From: a virus
DNA length: 64,000 nt
Reading direction: 5' to 3' (one strand)
IMG/VR virus record: IMGVR_UViG_3300032240_002557
Location: 1 to 64,000 of that record
This document shows, one piece after another, positions 45,733-53,606 of the stretch (the first letter of the stretch is position 1; every line of letters starts with the position of its first letter). The notes beneath the pieces were generated by a model. It had not been told where the DNA came from. It made no database searches and saw nothing but the letters and a program-made list of their open reading frames with translations. The position numbers and the translations under genes are program-made.

Positions 45733-47805
45733 TTATTTTTTAAATCTAACTTCTAGTGCTTCTGAAAGATTTTTTAAATACTCGCTGGAAACACCTTTTG
45801 GTTGATTCTCTTGTTTTTGGGATTCGTCTATTCTTTCGACGTTTGCCTTAGATGCACCGATACCTCTTGTTGCCCAGAAATTCTGGATTTGATAAGGTGT
45901 GTCTAATTTATAGAATTTGCTCTGTGCCATGATTGAAGCTTTTTGACCCTCATTCATTGACTCCCAAGAGTTTCTATATTTTTCTGGCATAAGATCTAGG
46001 AATTTTTCACCTGATTGATTTTGCTCATTTAAGGTTTTACCCATGATATCAATTACCTCTTTTTCGGATGAGTAATTGCTCTCGTTAAGTGCTTTTGCTG
46101 CCTTTTGTTTTTGGCCTTCGTGCATTGCTAAGAATTGATCTTGATTCTCTTTGCTCATAAGCTTTAAGAAAGGATAATTTTTTTGCTCTGCTATTTGTTC
46201 TGTCTTTTGTTTATTGACAGTTTCTAACAAGTTGTCTATTTTAGAAGAAATTCCAGTGTAATCACCAGCAAATCCTGAAGTGTTTGCACTTTCAGAAATA
46301 GCTTTAGTTACTGCTTCTTTAACTTCTTTTGTTCCGTTAGCTGTATTCACTGTTTCAGCAATGTATTCAGCATAACTAATATTGTTAGCTAATTTCTCAG
46401 CTAAGTATTCACTGTAATGAAGTGATTTGTCTAAATTCTCACCTAAGTAATCAGAGTAAGCTAAACCTTTATCTAGGTTTTCTGCTAAGTACTCAGAATA
46501 AGAGATATTCTTATCTAAGTTCTCTGCTAGGTATTCAGAATAAGCTAAACCTTTATCTAGGTTTTCTGCTAAGTACTCAGAATAAGAGATATTCTTATCT
46601 AAGTTCTCTGCTAAGTATTCTGCATAAGAAATGTTCTTATCTAAATTCTCAGCTACGTATTCTGTATATTTAATGTTTTTGTCTACGTTCTCTGCTACGT
46701 ATTCTGCATAAGCAATAGATTGATCAACTTTCTCTGTTAAACCTTTAACTGCTGACATGTTGCTATCAACATTCTCTGCAATATACTCAGAATAAGAAAT
46801 GTTATTGTCTAAATGCTCTGCTAAATATTTAGCATAAGAAATAGATTTATCAAGATTTTCAGCAAGATATTTTGAATATGAAGTTGTGTCTTCTAAGCTT
46901 TCAGCTAAGTATTCGCCATACTTAATAGAAGCTTCAAGGTTTTCTGCCAAATAATCAGCATATCTCTCTAACTTTTCTACTCTTTCCTCAAGGGAAGAAC
47001 TTGCTTGTGTTTTAGAAGATTCTTTAACGCCTCTTAATGATTCAATAGACCCTTTAATAGTGTCCATTTCTTTTTTAATTAGCTTAGAATATCCATTCAT
47101 TTCTTCCGCTGTAACGAAATTATTTTCCATGATTAAATTCTTATTTGGCTCCTTATTTAGAAGCTTTTGTATCTTTTCTTGATCTTTTATTCTATATATC
47201 TTAAAATTAGAGTTTTCCTCTATTCCTAAGCTTTCATTCATTAAAGGAAGACCTTTTAAAATAGATTCATTTTTAATTTTTTCACTAACTTCGTGTCCAA
47301 GACTTTCATATACTCTTTCTAATTGAGCATTTTCAAATCCAGGGTCAGCAACTAGATCGTAAGTAAAGATCTTCTTGATTTGTACTTTTTTGTTCTCTAA
47401 CACATTACCAGCTGCTCTTGAAGAGATTGAAACTGGAATACCTGCATCAACTAAAGATTTAGCAATTTTACCTGCTGGTGTATCTAAAAGTCTTACTTTA
47501 ATCCTTAATGTTCTATCGTTTTGATCATAGTTAAGTTCTTCAACTAGGTGAGAGATGTTCTTCAAAGAAACATCAAACTCTTTTGGGTGATCTAATTCAC
47601 CTACTAATCTTTTTTGCTCTATCTTTTCTTTTAAATATTGCAAATGTGGAAGATACTCTCTTTCCTCGTAGATTCTTTGATTAGAATTCTCCTTACCGAA
47701 AACTGCTGCTATCCCCTCAAGGAAATAGTCATTACCTGATTTTTCAGTCTTCAGGTTTTGCGAAGATTTTTCTAAGACTAAAACGAATTCGTTATTAAGG
47801 TTCAT
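45733..47805 (-). CDS. Prohead protease (gp21-like) fused to coiled-coil scaffold (gp22-like)
   Basis: Residues 1-180 resemble T4 gp21/herpesvirus-type prohead proteases: GELDHP with His73 and PVSISSRAAG with Ser128/Ser129 are the catalytic elements; the family lengths of 200-220 fit. From 282 to 487 there are 14 full 14-residue units (YxEYLAENLDKNIS type), and the C-terminal 200 residues are helical with LNE-, MNE- and HEG-containing segments (LNES at 573-576, MNEG at 617-620) that may be self-cut sites. In T4, gp21 and gp22 are separate genes. An exact promoter box lies 20 nt upstream. Confidence 0.8.
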   Translation of the reverse strand: MNLNNEFVLVLEKSSQNLKTEKSGNDYFLEGIAAVFGKENSNQRIYEEREYLPHLQYLKEKIEQKRLVGELDHPKEFDVSLKNISHLVEELNYDQNDRTLRIKVRLLDTPAGKIAKSLVDAGIPVSISSRAAGNVLENKKVQIKKIFTYDLVADPGFENAQLERVYESLGHEVSEKIKNESILKGLPLMNESLGIEENSNFKIYRIKDQEKIQKLLNKEPNKNLIMENNFVTAEEMNGYSKLIKKEMDTIKGSIESLRGVKESSKTQASSSLEERVEKLERYADYLAENLEASIKYGEYLAESLEDTTSYSKYLAENLDKSISYAKYLAEHLDNNISYSEYIAENVDSNMSAVKGLTEKVDQSIAYAEYVAENVDKNIKYTEYVAENLDKNISYAEYLAENLDKNISYSEYLAENLDKGLAYSEYLAENLDKNISYSEYLAENLDKGLAYSDYLGENLDKSLHYSEYLAEKLANNISYAEYIAETVNTANGTKEVKEAVTKAISESANTSGFAGDYTGISSKIDNLLETVNKQKTEQIAEQKNYPFLKLMSKENQDQFLAMHEGQKQKAAKALNESNYSSEKEVIDIMGKTLNEQNQSGEKFLDLMPEKYRNSWESMNEGQKASIMAQSKFYKLDTPYQIQNFWATRGIGASKANVERIDESQKQENQPKGVSSEYLKNLSEALEVRFKK
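46466..46633 (-). repeat. 84-bp tandem repeat coding for scaffold units
   Basis: Two near-identical 84-base copies, 46466-46549 and 46550-46633, differing by only a few bases, each coding for two 14-residue units of the scaffold repeat. The other units are more diverged in DNA. The identity indicates recent gain. Confidence 0.85.
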
Positions 47806-47825
47806 TCTAAGTTTTTTTATTTAAG

Positions 47826-47834
47826 TATATATCC
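47826..47834 (-). promoter_or_regulatory. GGATATATA candidate promoter of the head protease/capsid operon
   Basis: An exact box on the minus strand, 20 nt before ATG 47805, in the gap after the previous gene. It would drive the protease-scaffold and capsid genes, up to the terminator at 43925-43952. Confidence 0.6.
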
Positions 47835-47851
47835 GTTTTTCGTTAAGCTTT

Positions 47852-50443
47852 TTATGGTTTAGGCATATTTGATGCCTCGGGTGCTTTCGAAGTAGATTTT
47901 TTGCCTTCTTCTTCGCTCTCTCCTTTTTTAACTATTTTAACACCCTGGTTAGCTAGATCAAGTTGTTCTTCTGTAATATCTTTGATATTTTCTGCTAGTT
48001 TACTCTCATTTGAGTTCAATCTATCAATAGCTTCTTTAACAAGTGTTAATCCATCAGAATAATTAACAGTATCTCCTTCCTCTAAACTTTTTGCATCAAA
48101 ATCTGGGAAATTGTGGCAGTCTCTTTTTAGAGTTGAATGAATTTCTTCTATCTCTGATTCAAAAGTTTGCTCTTCACTTTTTGCGTACCTTTCTTTAAAA
48201 TCTGCCCAAGCAGATATTGCTGCTGTTCTTTCTTTATTAGCGGTCCATGCACCTTTTAGTAAACAAAGTGTAGCCATAATTGCTTGAAGATCTTCTCTTG
48301 AAACGAATCCGTCTATTGTATTAATCATTCCTCTTGTTATCTTAAGCATACCTGCTCTTGAAATAAATCCATTACCAACTGATATTGCTACCTTTGTTCT
48401 GGTTCCCCACCAAGCTGTTCCCATTCCTGATAATGCGCCTGCTCCTACTGCTATAGGTACTGATCCAACTGCAAGTGCTGCTCCCCCACTAGCTGCTGCA
48501 GCTACCGTTGAGCCTAATCCAAGTGAAAGAGCTAAACCCCCTGTTGATGCTGCTGCAGAAGTTGCTGCTGCTCCCATTAAAGCACCAGATCCTGTTGTTA
48601 CCGCTCCTATTGCACCGCCTACGCCTGTTGCTGTTCCTGCAGCTACTGCTGGAACTGCAGCACCTAATGTAAGTGCACTAGCAATTACAATTGCTGTTAC
48701 AGCTCCTGTAACTTCAGCAACCTGTAAGGCTGCCTCACCCGATGATTCGTCATAATTAATGACATAAATTCCGTTGTCTGCTGGTTTTAATCCTTGCCAT
48801 TTCTTTTCCTCAACTTTCTTATTATCATCATTATCTACTATTACGTCTTGAATTATTTTATCATCTTTATAAGTAGAACATACAGCATCAGCTATAGAAA
48901 GTTTATTTTTATCGCTACTTCCTTCACCACTTACCTGAGGCTTGCTACCGACATTTTTTGCTTTATCAACTAAAGATTTTTCAGCATCTTTCACTGCGTC
49001 AAACACGCCTTCATTAAGTATCTTAGAGAAACTATCAAAAGAAACGACTGATGTTCCTTCATTATATTCTGCTTCAAATATTTTGCTTTCTAATACTTTA
49101 CTGTAATCTAAAGAATCTTTTACTGGTTTAACAGGTGCATCAATTGTTTGTATTACTCTTTGTCCTCCTACGATCTTATTGTGCATGTCCTGTGTTAATT
49201 CACCGGTTGCACTAAATGCGGATGATTTTGTCAAGTAAGCATAATAAATATTAGCTAACTTAGATGTTACCTTACCGTATTTACCATCTGCTCCTCCTGC
49301 TTTGTTAATCAATTCAGCAACACAAGGTCCAAGCTTCATTAAAGCCTCTTGTACCTCAACTACAACATCGCATTTAGTACTACTAATTTGAATAGGGAAA
49401 GCACAATCTGTTGTTGTAACAACATTATCATCTCCAGTTTTCTTCTTCTTTTTCTTCTTTTTGTTCGGATCAACTGTTGTTTCTGCTCCTTCTACACCTG
49501 TACTTGACTGTGCTAAAGCAACGCATTTTCCTTTATTAGGATCGTATGCTTGACCAACAGGACAAATAACTATAGGTTGTGGAGGTGTAGGAACGTTTCC
49601 TATTCTATATTTAAGCTTATTAAATTCTTCTCTCTGTCTTGTTATCTCTGTAAGAATGTTTTGTACTTGTACTTTAAAATCCGATCTTTTTAAATTTCCA
49701 GAAGCTGTAGGAACCTTACCAGCTCCGAATAAACCTTTATTACCACCAATTGGCTGAATTTTTCTAGCTTTATCTAAGAGCTGTTGTGCTTGGTCTGAAA
49801 ATCTTTGGATGTCTGCATTTCCTGCATATGCCTTATTGCCCATTGCTGCTGAGGTTTCACCAGCAAACGATGTTGCAGCATCTAAAGCATTCTTAGCATA
49901 CTGTAAGAATTTATTGTCTACTCTAACGTCTTGGGTTTGTCCTTCCTCACCGGTTAAGTCTGTTTGTTGCTCAGAAAGATATTTAGTTAAAAGACTTTCG
50001 TTTTGTTGAAGTTGAGCTTTATTAGCTTGTAAAGCAGAGATTGTAGTTCCTGCGTAAGCATTCATATCATCTAAAACCTTTTTAAAGTTTTTAGCGTCTT
50101 CCCCAACTAAAGGTTTTAATTGATCAAATAAAGTCCCTAAATATGTCTTTGTTTGTTGATAAGCAGCTTCTTGAGCTTTATCTTTCATAGCGTATTCGTC
50201 AATCTTCTTAATAAATTCTTGTCTAAGACCATCGATAGAGCTAACTTGTAATAGTTTATCTACAAAAACTTTAAATCCATCAGGAGTTTTAATTGACTCG
50301 TCTGATCCCATAAGAATAACATTAACAAGAGTATCATAGATAGTTCTGCTAATTAATCCTGGGTTGTTTTTGGTCTCCTGTTCGTATAACTCTTTCTTTA
50401 GAGATTCGAAAATAGGATTGTATCCGTTGTAAATTCCTGACAT
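47852..50443 (-). CDS. Large internal virion protein with PG-binding-like domain and Gly/Ala-rich hydrophobic region
   Basis: 863 residues, paralogue of the gene at 39664: both start with NP(I/L)FESLxKK, share (F/Y)SKI(L/V)NEG(V/I)FD and a domain with DGxxGKxT. Here the PG-binding-like domain is at about 343-426 and the cut site ILNE-G at 475-479 (another YNE-G at 460-463). After it, from about 555 to 680, comes a long, nearly charge-free Gly/Ala/Val/Thr zone like a glycine zipper, with the look of a membrane or pore segment. N-terminal third is helical. It may be released into or through the cell envelope at infection. An 8-residue Lys run at 328-335 marks a linker. Confidence 0.7.
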   Translation of the reverse strand: MSGIYNGYNPIFESLKKELYEQETKNNPGLISRTIYDTLVNVILMGSDESIKTPDGFKVFVDKLLQVSSIDGLRQEFIKKIDEYAMKDKAQEAAYQQTKTYLGTLFDQLKPLVGEDAKNFKKVLDDMNAYAGTTISALQANKAQLQQNESLLTKYLSEQQTDLTGEEGQTQDVRVDNKFLQYAKNALDAATSFAGETSAAMGNKAYAGNADIQRFSDQAQQLLDKARKIQPIGGNKGLFGAGKVPTASGNLKRSDFKVQVQNILTEITRQREEFNKLKYRIGNVPTPPQPIVICPVGQAYDPNKGKCVALAQSSTGVEGAETTVDPNKKKKKKKKTGDDNVVTTTDCAFPIQISSTKCDVVVEVQEALMKLGPCVAELINKAGGADGKYGKVTSKLANIYYAYLTKSSAFSATGELTQDMHNKIVGGQRVIQTIDAPVKPVKDSLDYSKVLESKIFEAEYNEGTSVVSFDSFSKILNEGVFDAVKDAEKSLVDKAKNVGSKPQVSGEGSSDKNKLSIADAVCSTYKDDKIIQDVIVDNDDNKKVEEKKWQGLKPADNGIYVINYDESSGEAALQVAEVTGAVTAIVIASALTLGAAVPAVAAGTATGVGGAIGAVTTGSGALMGAAATSAAASTGGLALSLGLGSTVAAAASGGAALAVGSVPIAVGAGALSGMGTAWWGTRTKVAISVGNGFISRAGMLKITRGMINTIDGFVSREDLQAIMATLCLLKGAWTANKERTAAISAWADFKERYAKSEEQTFESEIEEIHSTLKRDCHNFPDFDAKSLEEGDTVNYSDGLTLVKEAIDRLNSNESKLAENIKDITEEQLDLANQGVKIVKKGESEEEGKKSTSKAPEASNMPKP

Positions 50444-50454
50444 TTTAATTTTTT

Positions 50455-51207
50455 TTATTCGCTATAAATTTTGTCGTAAGAAGCTGATATTAGGTCGATC
50501 AGTTTCTGTATATATCCTTCGTTTCTGAGCTTTTTGAATACCAAATTCTCTACGGAGAATTCCCCCCTCTCTGCTAATCCTTCTTTACGCATCTTCATGA
50601 TCTGGCTTTTAACTTTTTCTGAGTGTTCGTATAATTCTCTAGGGGTAATATCCGATTGATCGCTAGTCCCGTTTAGTAATGCCTGTAATTGATTTACATC
50701 ATTAACAATACCTTCAAATTTGGTCTGTACGTCTCTCTCGTCTATCTGTGGAGGATTGTACTTAGGTACCCTGATCCAATCATTGTTTAATAGGGAGAAT
50801 AGACCTGATGCAACGTGTTGCTCTCTAATATCCTGGAGATAAAGCTCAACATCGTGCCCTCTTATAATTACGTTATGCCTTAGATTCCAAATGAATCTTT
50901 GACCGTCTACTGATTTTTTAACTAAATCTATGTCCGGATTAATTTTAGAGAAGTCTATTAGAACATGAACGTCAAGATCTGATTTTTCTGTCCAATTATA
51001 ATTTGCAAGAGATCCTGTAAGTTGGATGTCTTCAATAGGAATGTCAAGTTTAAAAACTGCGTAAAATTCTTCAGCAATCTTAAGAAGCTTAGCTCTGACG
51101 CTTTGGTCAAAGTTTAAATTCTCCCAAAAGAGTGTATTCAATTCCCCTTGATAGAATTGATCCTCATTTAAAACCCAATTAGTAAAATTTTTGATGCGAC
51201 TACCCAC
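50455..51207 (-). CDS. Nucleotidyltransferase-fold protein
   Basis: GSLANYNWTEKSDLDVHVLID at 65-85 is the GS-x(10)-DxD motif of the polymerase-beta nucleotidyltransferase superfamily (Gly65, Ser66, Asp77, Asp79), and the later VELYLQD at about 120 supplies a third acidic residue. Such enzymes move a nucleotide onto RNA, a protein or a small molecule. Start is GTG 51207, with an exact box 16 nt upstream. The protein has 250 residues. Acceptor unknown; related genes are seen in T4-like phages of many hosts. Confidence 0.7.
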   Translation of the reverse strand: MGSRIKNFTNWVLNEDQFYQGELNTLFWENLNFDQSVRAKLLKIAEEFYAVFKLDIPIEDIQLTGSLANYNWTEKSDLDVHVLIDFSKINPDIDLVKKSVDGQRFIWNLRHNVIIRGHDVELYLQDIREQHVASGLFSLLNNDWIRVPKYNPPQIDERDVQTKFEGIVNDVNQLQALLNGTSDQSDITPRELYEHSEKVKSQIMKMRKEGLAERGEFSVENLVFKKLRNEGYIQKLIDLISASYDKIYSE

Positions 51208-51223
51208 CTGAATATTTTAGTAC

Positions 51224-51232
51224 TATATATCC
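51224..51232 (-). promoter_or_regulatory. GGATATATA candidate promoter of the nucleotidyltransferase gene
   Basis: An exact box, minus strand, 16 nt before the GTG start at 51207, in the gap after the exonuclease gene. Confidence 0.55.
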
Positions 51233-51247
51233 AGTAAGGGTTTATTG

Positions 51248-51952
51248 TTAGTCGAAAGAGAAAGATTCGTAGCACTTTATCAAGTACTTAACATCCATTT
51301 CGCAGTATTTCTTAATCTCTTCTATTCTTCCTGAGTGGAAATATGGGTGAACCATAGATCCGTCCATGTCATCTTTAGGTGATTCGTGGCCGAAAACAGA
51401 ACACATTAGATCTAGAGATGAATGGGTTTGTCCATAACCACCAAAGGCAAAAACCTCTGAGATATCAATAACAGGAGAATCCCACGGTTTTCTGTTTAAT
51501 TGGCCTATAATAGGGGAAGGATCTATTTTATTAATTATCATTCTTTTACCAACAAAAGGAATGTCAAAATTCTTAATCGTATGACCTCCTAATTTCCAAC
51601 CTTTTGTCACTGCATTATTAAAGATCTTATTAGCATTGCTAAGGAGTTCGTTTTCTTCGCCAATGATTGATTGAATCTTAACATCATCTCCGCTGTATGC
51701 ACCGAAGCTAATGCAAACAACTTTAGCAAATTCTGGATGTAAGGAAGATTTTTCTAACCAAAGTTGATCCTCTGTAGCATCTTTGTATTCCTCGCCTGAA
51801 TTCTTTCTAAGCCAAACACATCTTTTTTCCCAGATCTTAGCAAGCCTAGGATCCTCAGATTTTAAATCAGAAAAATTTTCATAGATACCTGCTGTCTCTA
51901 TATCAAAATAGAGAATCTTTTTAAGTGTGCCTTTACTTATCATATTAGCCAT
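51248..51952 (-). CDS. 3'-5' exonuclease, DnaQ-like (PolB exonuclease type)
   Basis: ILYFDIET at residues 13-20 is Exo I with its DxE; GHTIKNFDIPF near residue 123 is Exo II (NFDI) and YCEMDVKYL near residue 220 is Exo III (Y-x-x-x-D), all as in DEDDy exonucleases of the DNA_pol_B_exo2 group. 234 residues. It removes nucleotides from DNA or RNA 3' ends. Overlaps the glycosylase-like gene by 13 bases. Likely role in DNA repair or degradation. Confidence 0.8.
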   Translation of the reverse strand: MANMISKGTLKKILYFDIETAGIYENFSDLKSEDPRLAKIWEKRCVWLRKNSGEEYKDATEDQLWLEKSSLHPEFAKVVCISFGAYSGDDVKIQSIIGEENELLSNANKIFNNAVTKGWKLGGHTIKNFDIPFVGKRMIINKIDPSPIIGQLNRKPWDSPVIDISEVFAFGGYGQTHSSLDLMCSVFGHESPKDDMDGSMVHPYFHSGRIEEIKKYCEMDVKYLIKCYESFSFD

Positions 51953-52764
51953 TTTTTATCGATCCAAAAATTACGATCTTGTTTATCTTTAATAGGAACA
52001 CAATTTTCTTTGTTAAAATAGAATTGCATCCATGCTTGAAATTCTTTACTCTTCTTCTTTTCTAAGTCTGCTTGGTTATACCAATCTTTGAATTGACCCC
52101 CTCCAAGCTCATATGATTCAACTATTATCTTCTCGGTCATATTGAAAAATTTCTCTCCAGCCCTGATAATATAATCACCGGCGGATAATCTTGGATCTAA
52201 ATCTATTCTACCTAGAATTTCAGCTCTTAAATAATTTCCAACCCCGTTGAAATATTTTTGATTCATCATTACCTCATAAATAGGCTTTTGGAAGATTCTG
52301 TCTTTCATTAGATTTCCTAGAATGTCCTTCTTGAAAAGTTCTGTCTCCTGAACAGGATCATGGCCTCTTTCAGGATTCCAACTGCGCCAATCCCAACGGG
52401 CAAATCTTCTGACATCATTCATTCCTAAAACACCTCCGTCGCAATCCATAATCATGAAATGTGTATGCTTAGGTATTTCGAACATGCTTTTTGAATAATT
52501 CCAGTTCCCGCTCATACCCATTGTGAAAGTAAGATACTTGGAAGGATATGGTTTAAAGTTGCTTTTGGTTGATGCATCGATAAAATCTAGTCTTAATTCT
52601 TTCCCTCTAGATTCTGCTCTGATTTGAAATTTTTGATATGGAGGGGTTAAATCTGTTTTGCTTTTATGCTCTGGATTTTTACCCATTCCGAGAAAATAAT
52701 CAACGCCAGAAGCTACATTATTTATAAATTCTGACATAATCTTTACTTCACTGATTTCTGGCAT
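51940..52764 (-). CDS. Fpg/Nei-like DNA glycosylase with a zincless finger
   Basis: MPEISEV gives Pro1-Glu2 (after Met removal), the catalytic pair of Fpg/Nei; RGKEL at 54-58 has the conserved Lys, MGMSGNW at 82-88, NDVRRFARW at 116-124 and NQKYFNGVGNYLRAEIL at 168-184 (helix-two-turn-helix) all match. The C-terminal zinc finger (four Cys) is missing: only one Cys remains, yet DKQDRNFWIDKKWL keeps the shape with an Arg. So this is a zincless-finger form, as in NEIL1. It cuts oxidised bases. A weak TATATTTG box lies 16 nt upstream. Confidence 0.8.
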   Translation of the reverse strand: MPEISEVKIMSEFINNVASGVDYFLGMGKNPEHKSKTDLTPPYQKFQIRAESRGKELRLDFIDASTKSNFKPYPSKYLTFTMGMSGNWNYSKSMFEIPKHTHFMIMDCDGGVLGMNDVRRFARWDWRSWNPERGHDPVQETELFKKDILGNLMKDRIFQKPIYEVMMNQKYFNGVGNYLRAEILGRIDLDPRLSAGDYIIRAGEKFFNMTEKIIVESYELGGGQFKDWYNQADLEKKKSKEFQAWMQFYFNKENCVPIKDKQDRNFWIDKKWLI

Positions 52765-52780
52765 CTTTGTAGTGTTTTTA

Positions 52781-52788
52781 CAAATATA
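52781..52788 (-). promoter_or_regulatory. TATATTTG, possible Bacteroidota-type -7 box
   Basis: TATATTTG, 16 nt before the glycosylase start, fits TAnnTTTG, the -7 element of Bacteroidota. No TTTG -33 element is found at the right distance, so it may be chance in AT-rich DNA. Confidence 0.25.
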
Positions 52789-52814
52789 AAGAAAATCCCC
52801 GTGAAATTAAAATG

Positions 52815-53585
52815 CTATGGTTCAGGAAGGCGATTGTCGAAGACAAAATCAAGTTCTAGCCCAAAGGGTCTAGTATCTTCCCCGTCCAATTTAGTGCTGC
52901 CTGGAAGATATACAAAGATAGGATTAACAGTTCTTTTCCATGTTGATGCAGCAAGGAAAAGTGATTCATTAAGTGTTAAATTTCCTTGGTTAGTGGGATA
53001 TGCTGTGGATCTAAAAACAATTGGGATTTTAATTCTGTAAAAAACCCCAGGTAGTAAATCCTTTACCGAGAAAAGACTTGGCTTTTCGTCATTCACAACT
53101 GCAAGTCTTTTAATATCTTCTTGAAGAAAAAGTGCTTCTACTTTTTTACAAAAATCGTCCATTGTTCCCCTTCTGTCACCTTTTGCCCCACCAATATGAA
53201 GAACGATTGGCATTTCTTGATATTCTTTGACATCAAAGTTTTTTATGAATTCTAAACAGAGAACAATTTGGGAGTGAGCATCAGTAATCTCTTCGTCAGA
53301 ATCTGATGTTAAATACTTTTTGCCTTTTATGTAAAATGCTACCCTAACACCTTTGTCGTTAATATAATTATTCATAGACGATTTTGCGCTCTCCGATACA
53401 TTGAAATCAAGCACATCAAAATCATCATCTGTTATCTCAAAAACGAAGCATTCATATCCTATATTAATTCCTTCTGAAATCTTATTAAGAACAAAATCAC
53501 AGAATGGTATAGTATAAGATATTTTCTTCCCCTTCTTAGAAGCAAGAGGAAATCTGACTAATATGCCGTTCTTTTGGTTACTCAT
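52815..53585 (-). CDS. UV-damage-endonuclease-like (UvdE/TIM barrel) protein with altered active site
   Basis: The pattern of UvdE is visible: NKISEGINIGYECFVFEI (33-50), PIVLHIGGAKGDRRG (126-140, the LH-x-G strand), RLAVVNDEKPSLFSVKDLLPG (159-179, where UvdE has LENDD-x-x-F/Y-x-x-DLL), and KIPIVFRSTAY (185-196, where UvdE has IPhVFDxHH). The Glu before ND is Val and the DxHH metal ligands are gone (RSTAY), so catalysis by the UvdE way is doubtful. The family match is inferred from several aligned stretches. 256 residues; the gene is followed by the glycosylase gene. Confidence 0.5.
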   Translation of the reverse strand: MSNQKNGILVRFPLASKKGKKISYTIPFCDFVLNKISEGINIGYECFVFEITDDDFDVLDFNVSESAKSSMNNYINDKGVRVAFYIKGKKYLTSDSDEEITDAHSQIVLCLEFIKNFDVKEYQEMPIVLHIGGAKGDRRGTMDDFCKKVEALFLQEDIKRLAVVNDEKPSLFSVKDLLPGVFYRIKIPIVFRSTAYPTNQGNLTLNESLFLAASTWKRTVNPIFVYLPGSTKLDGEDTRPFGLELDFVFDNRLPEP

Positions 53586-53606
53586 CCCTATTATAATTTT
53601 TTGTTG

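Noticed and set aside
50509-50517. A GGATATATA copy near the end of the nucleotidyltransferase gene
   Set aside because: It lies inside the coding sequence, about 65 bases from the next start, outside the 13-20 nt spacing of the others.
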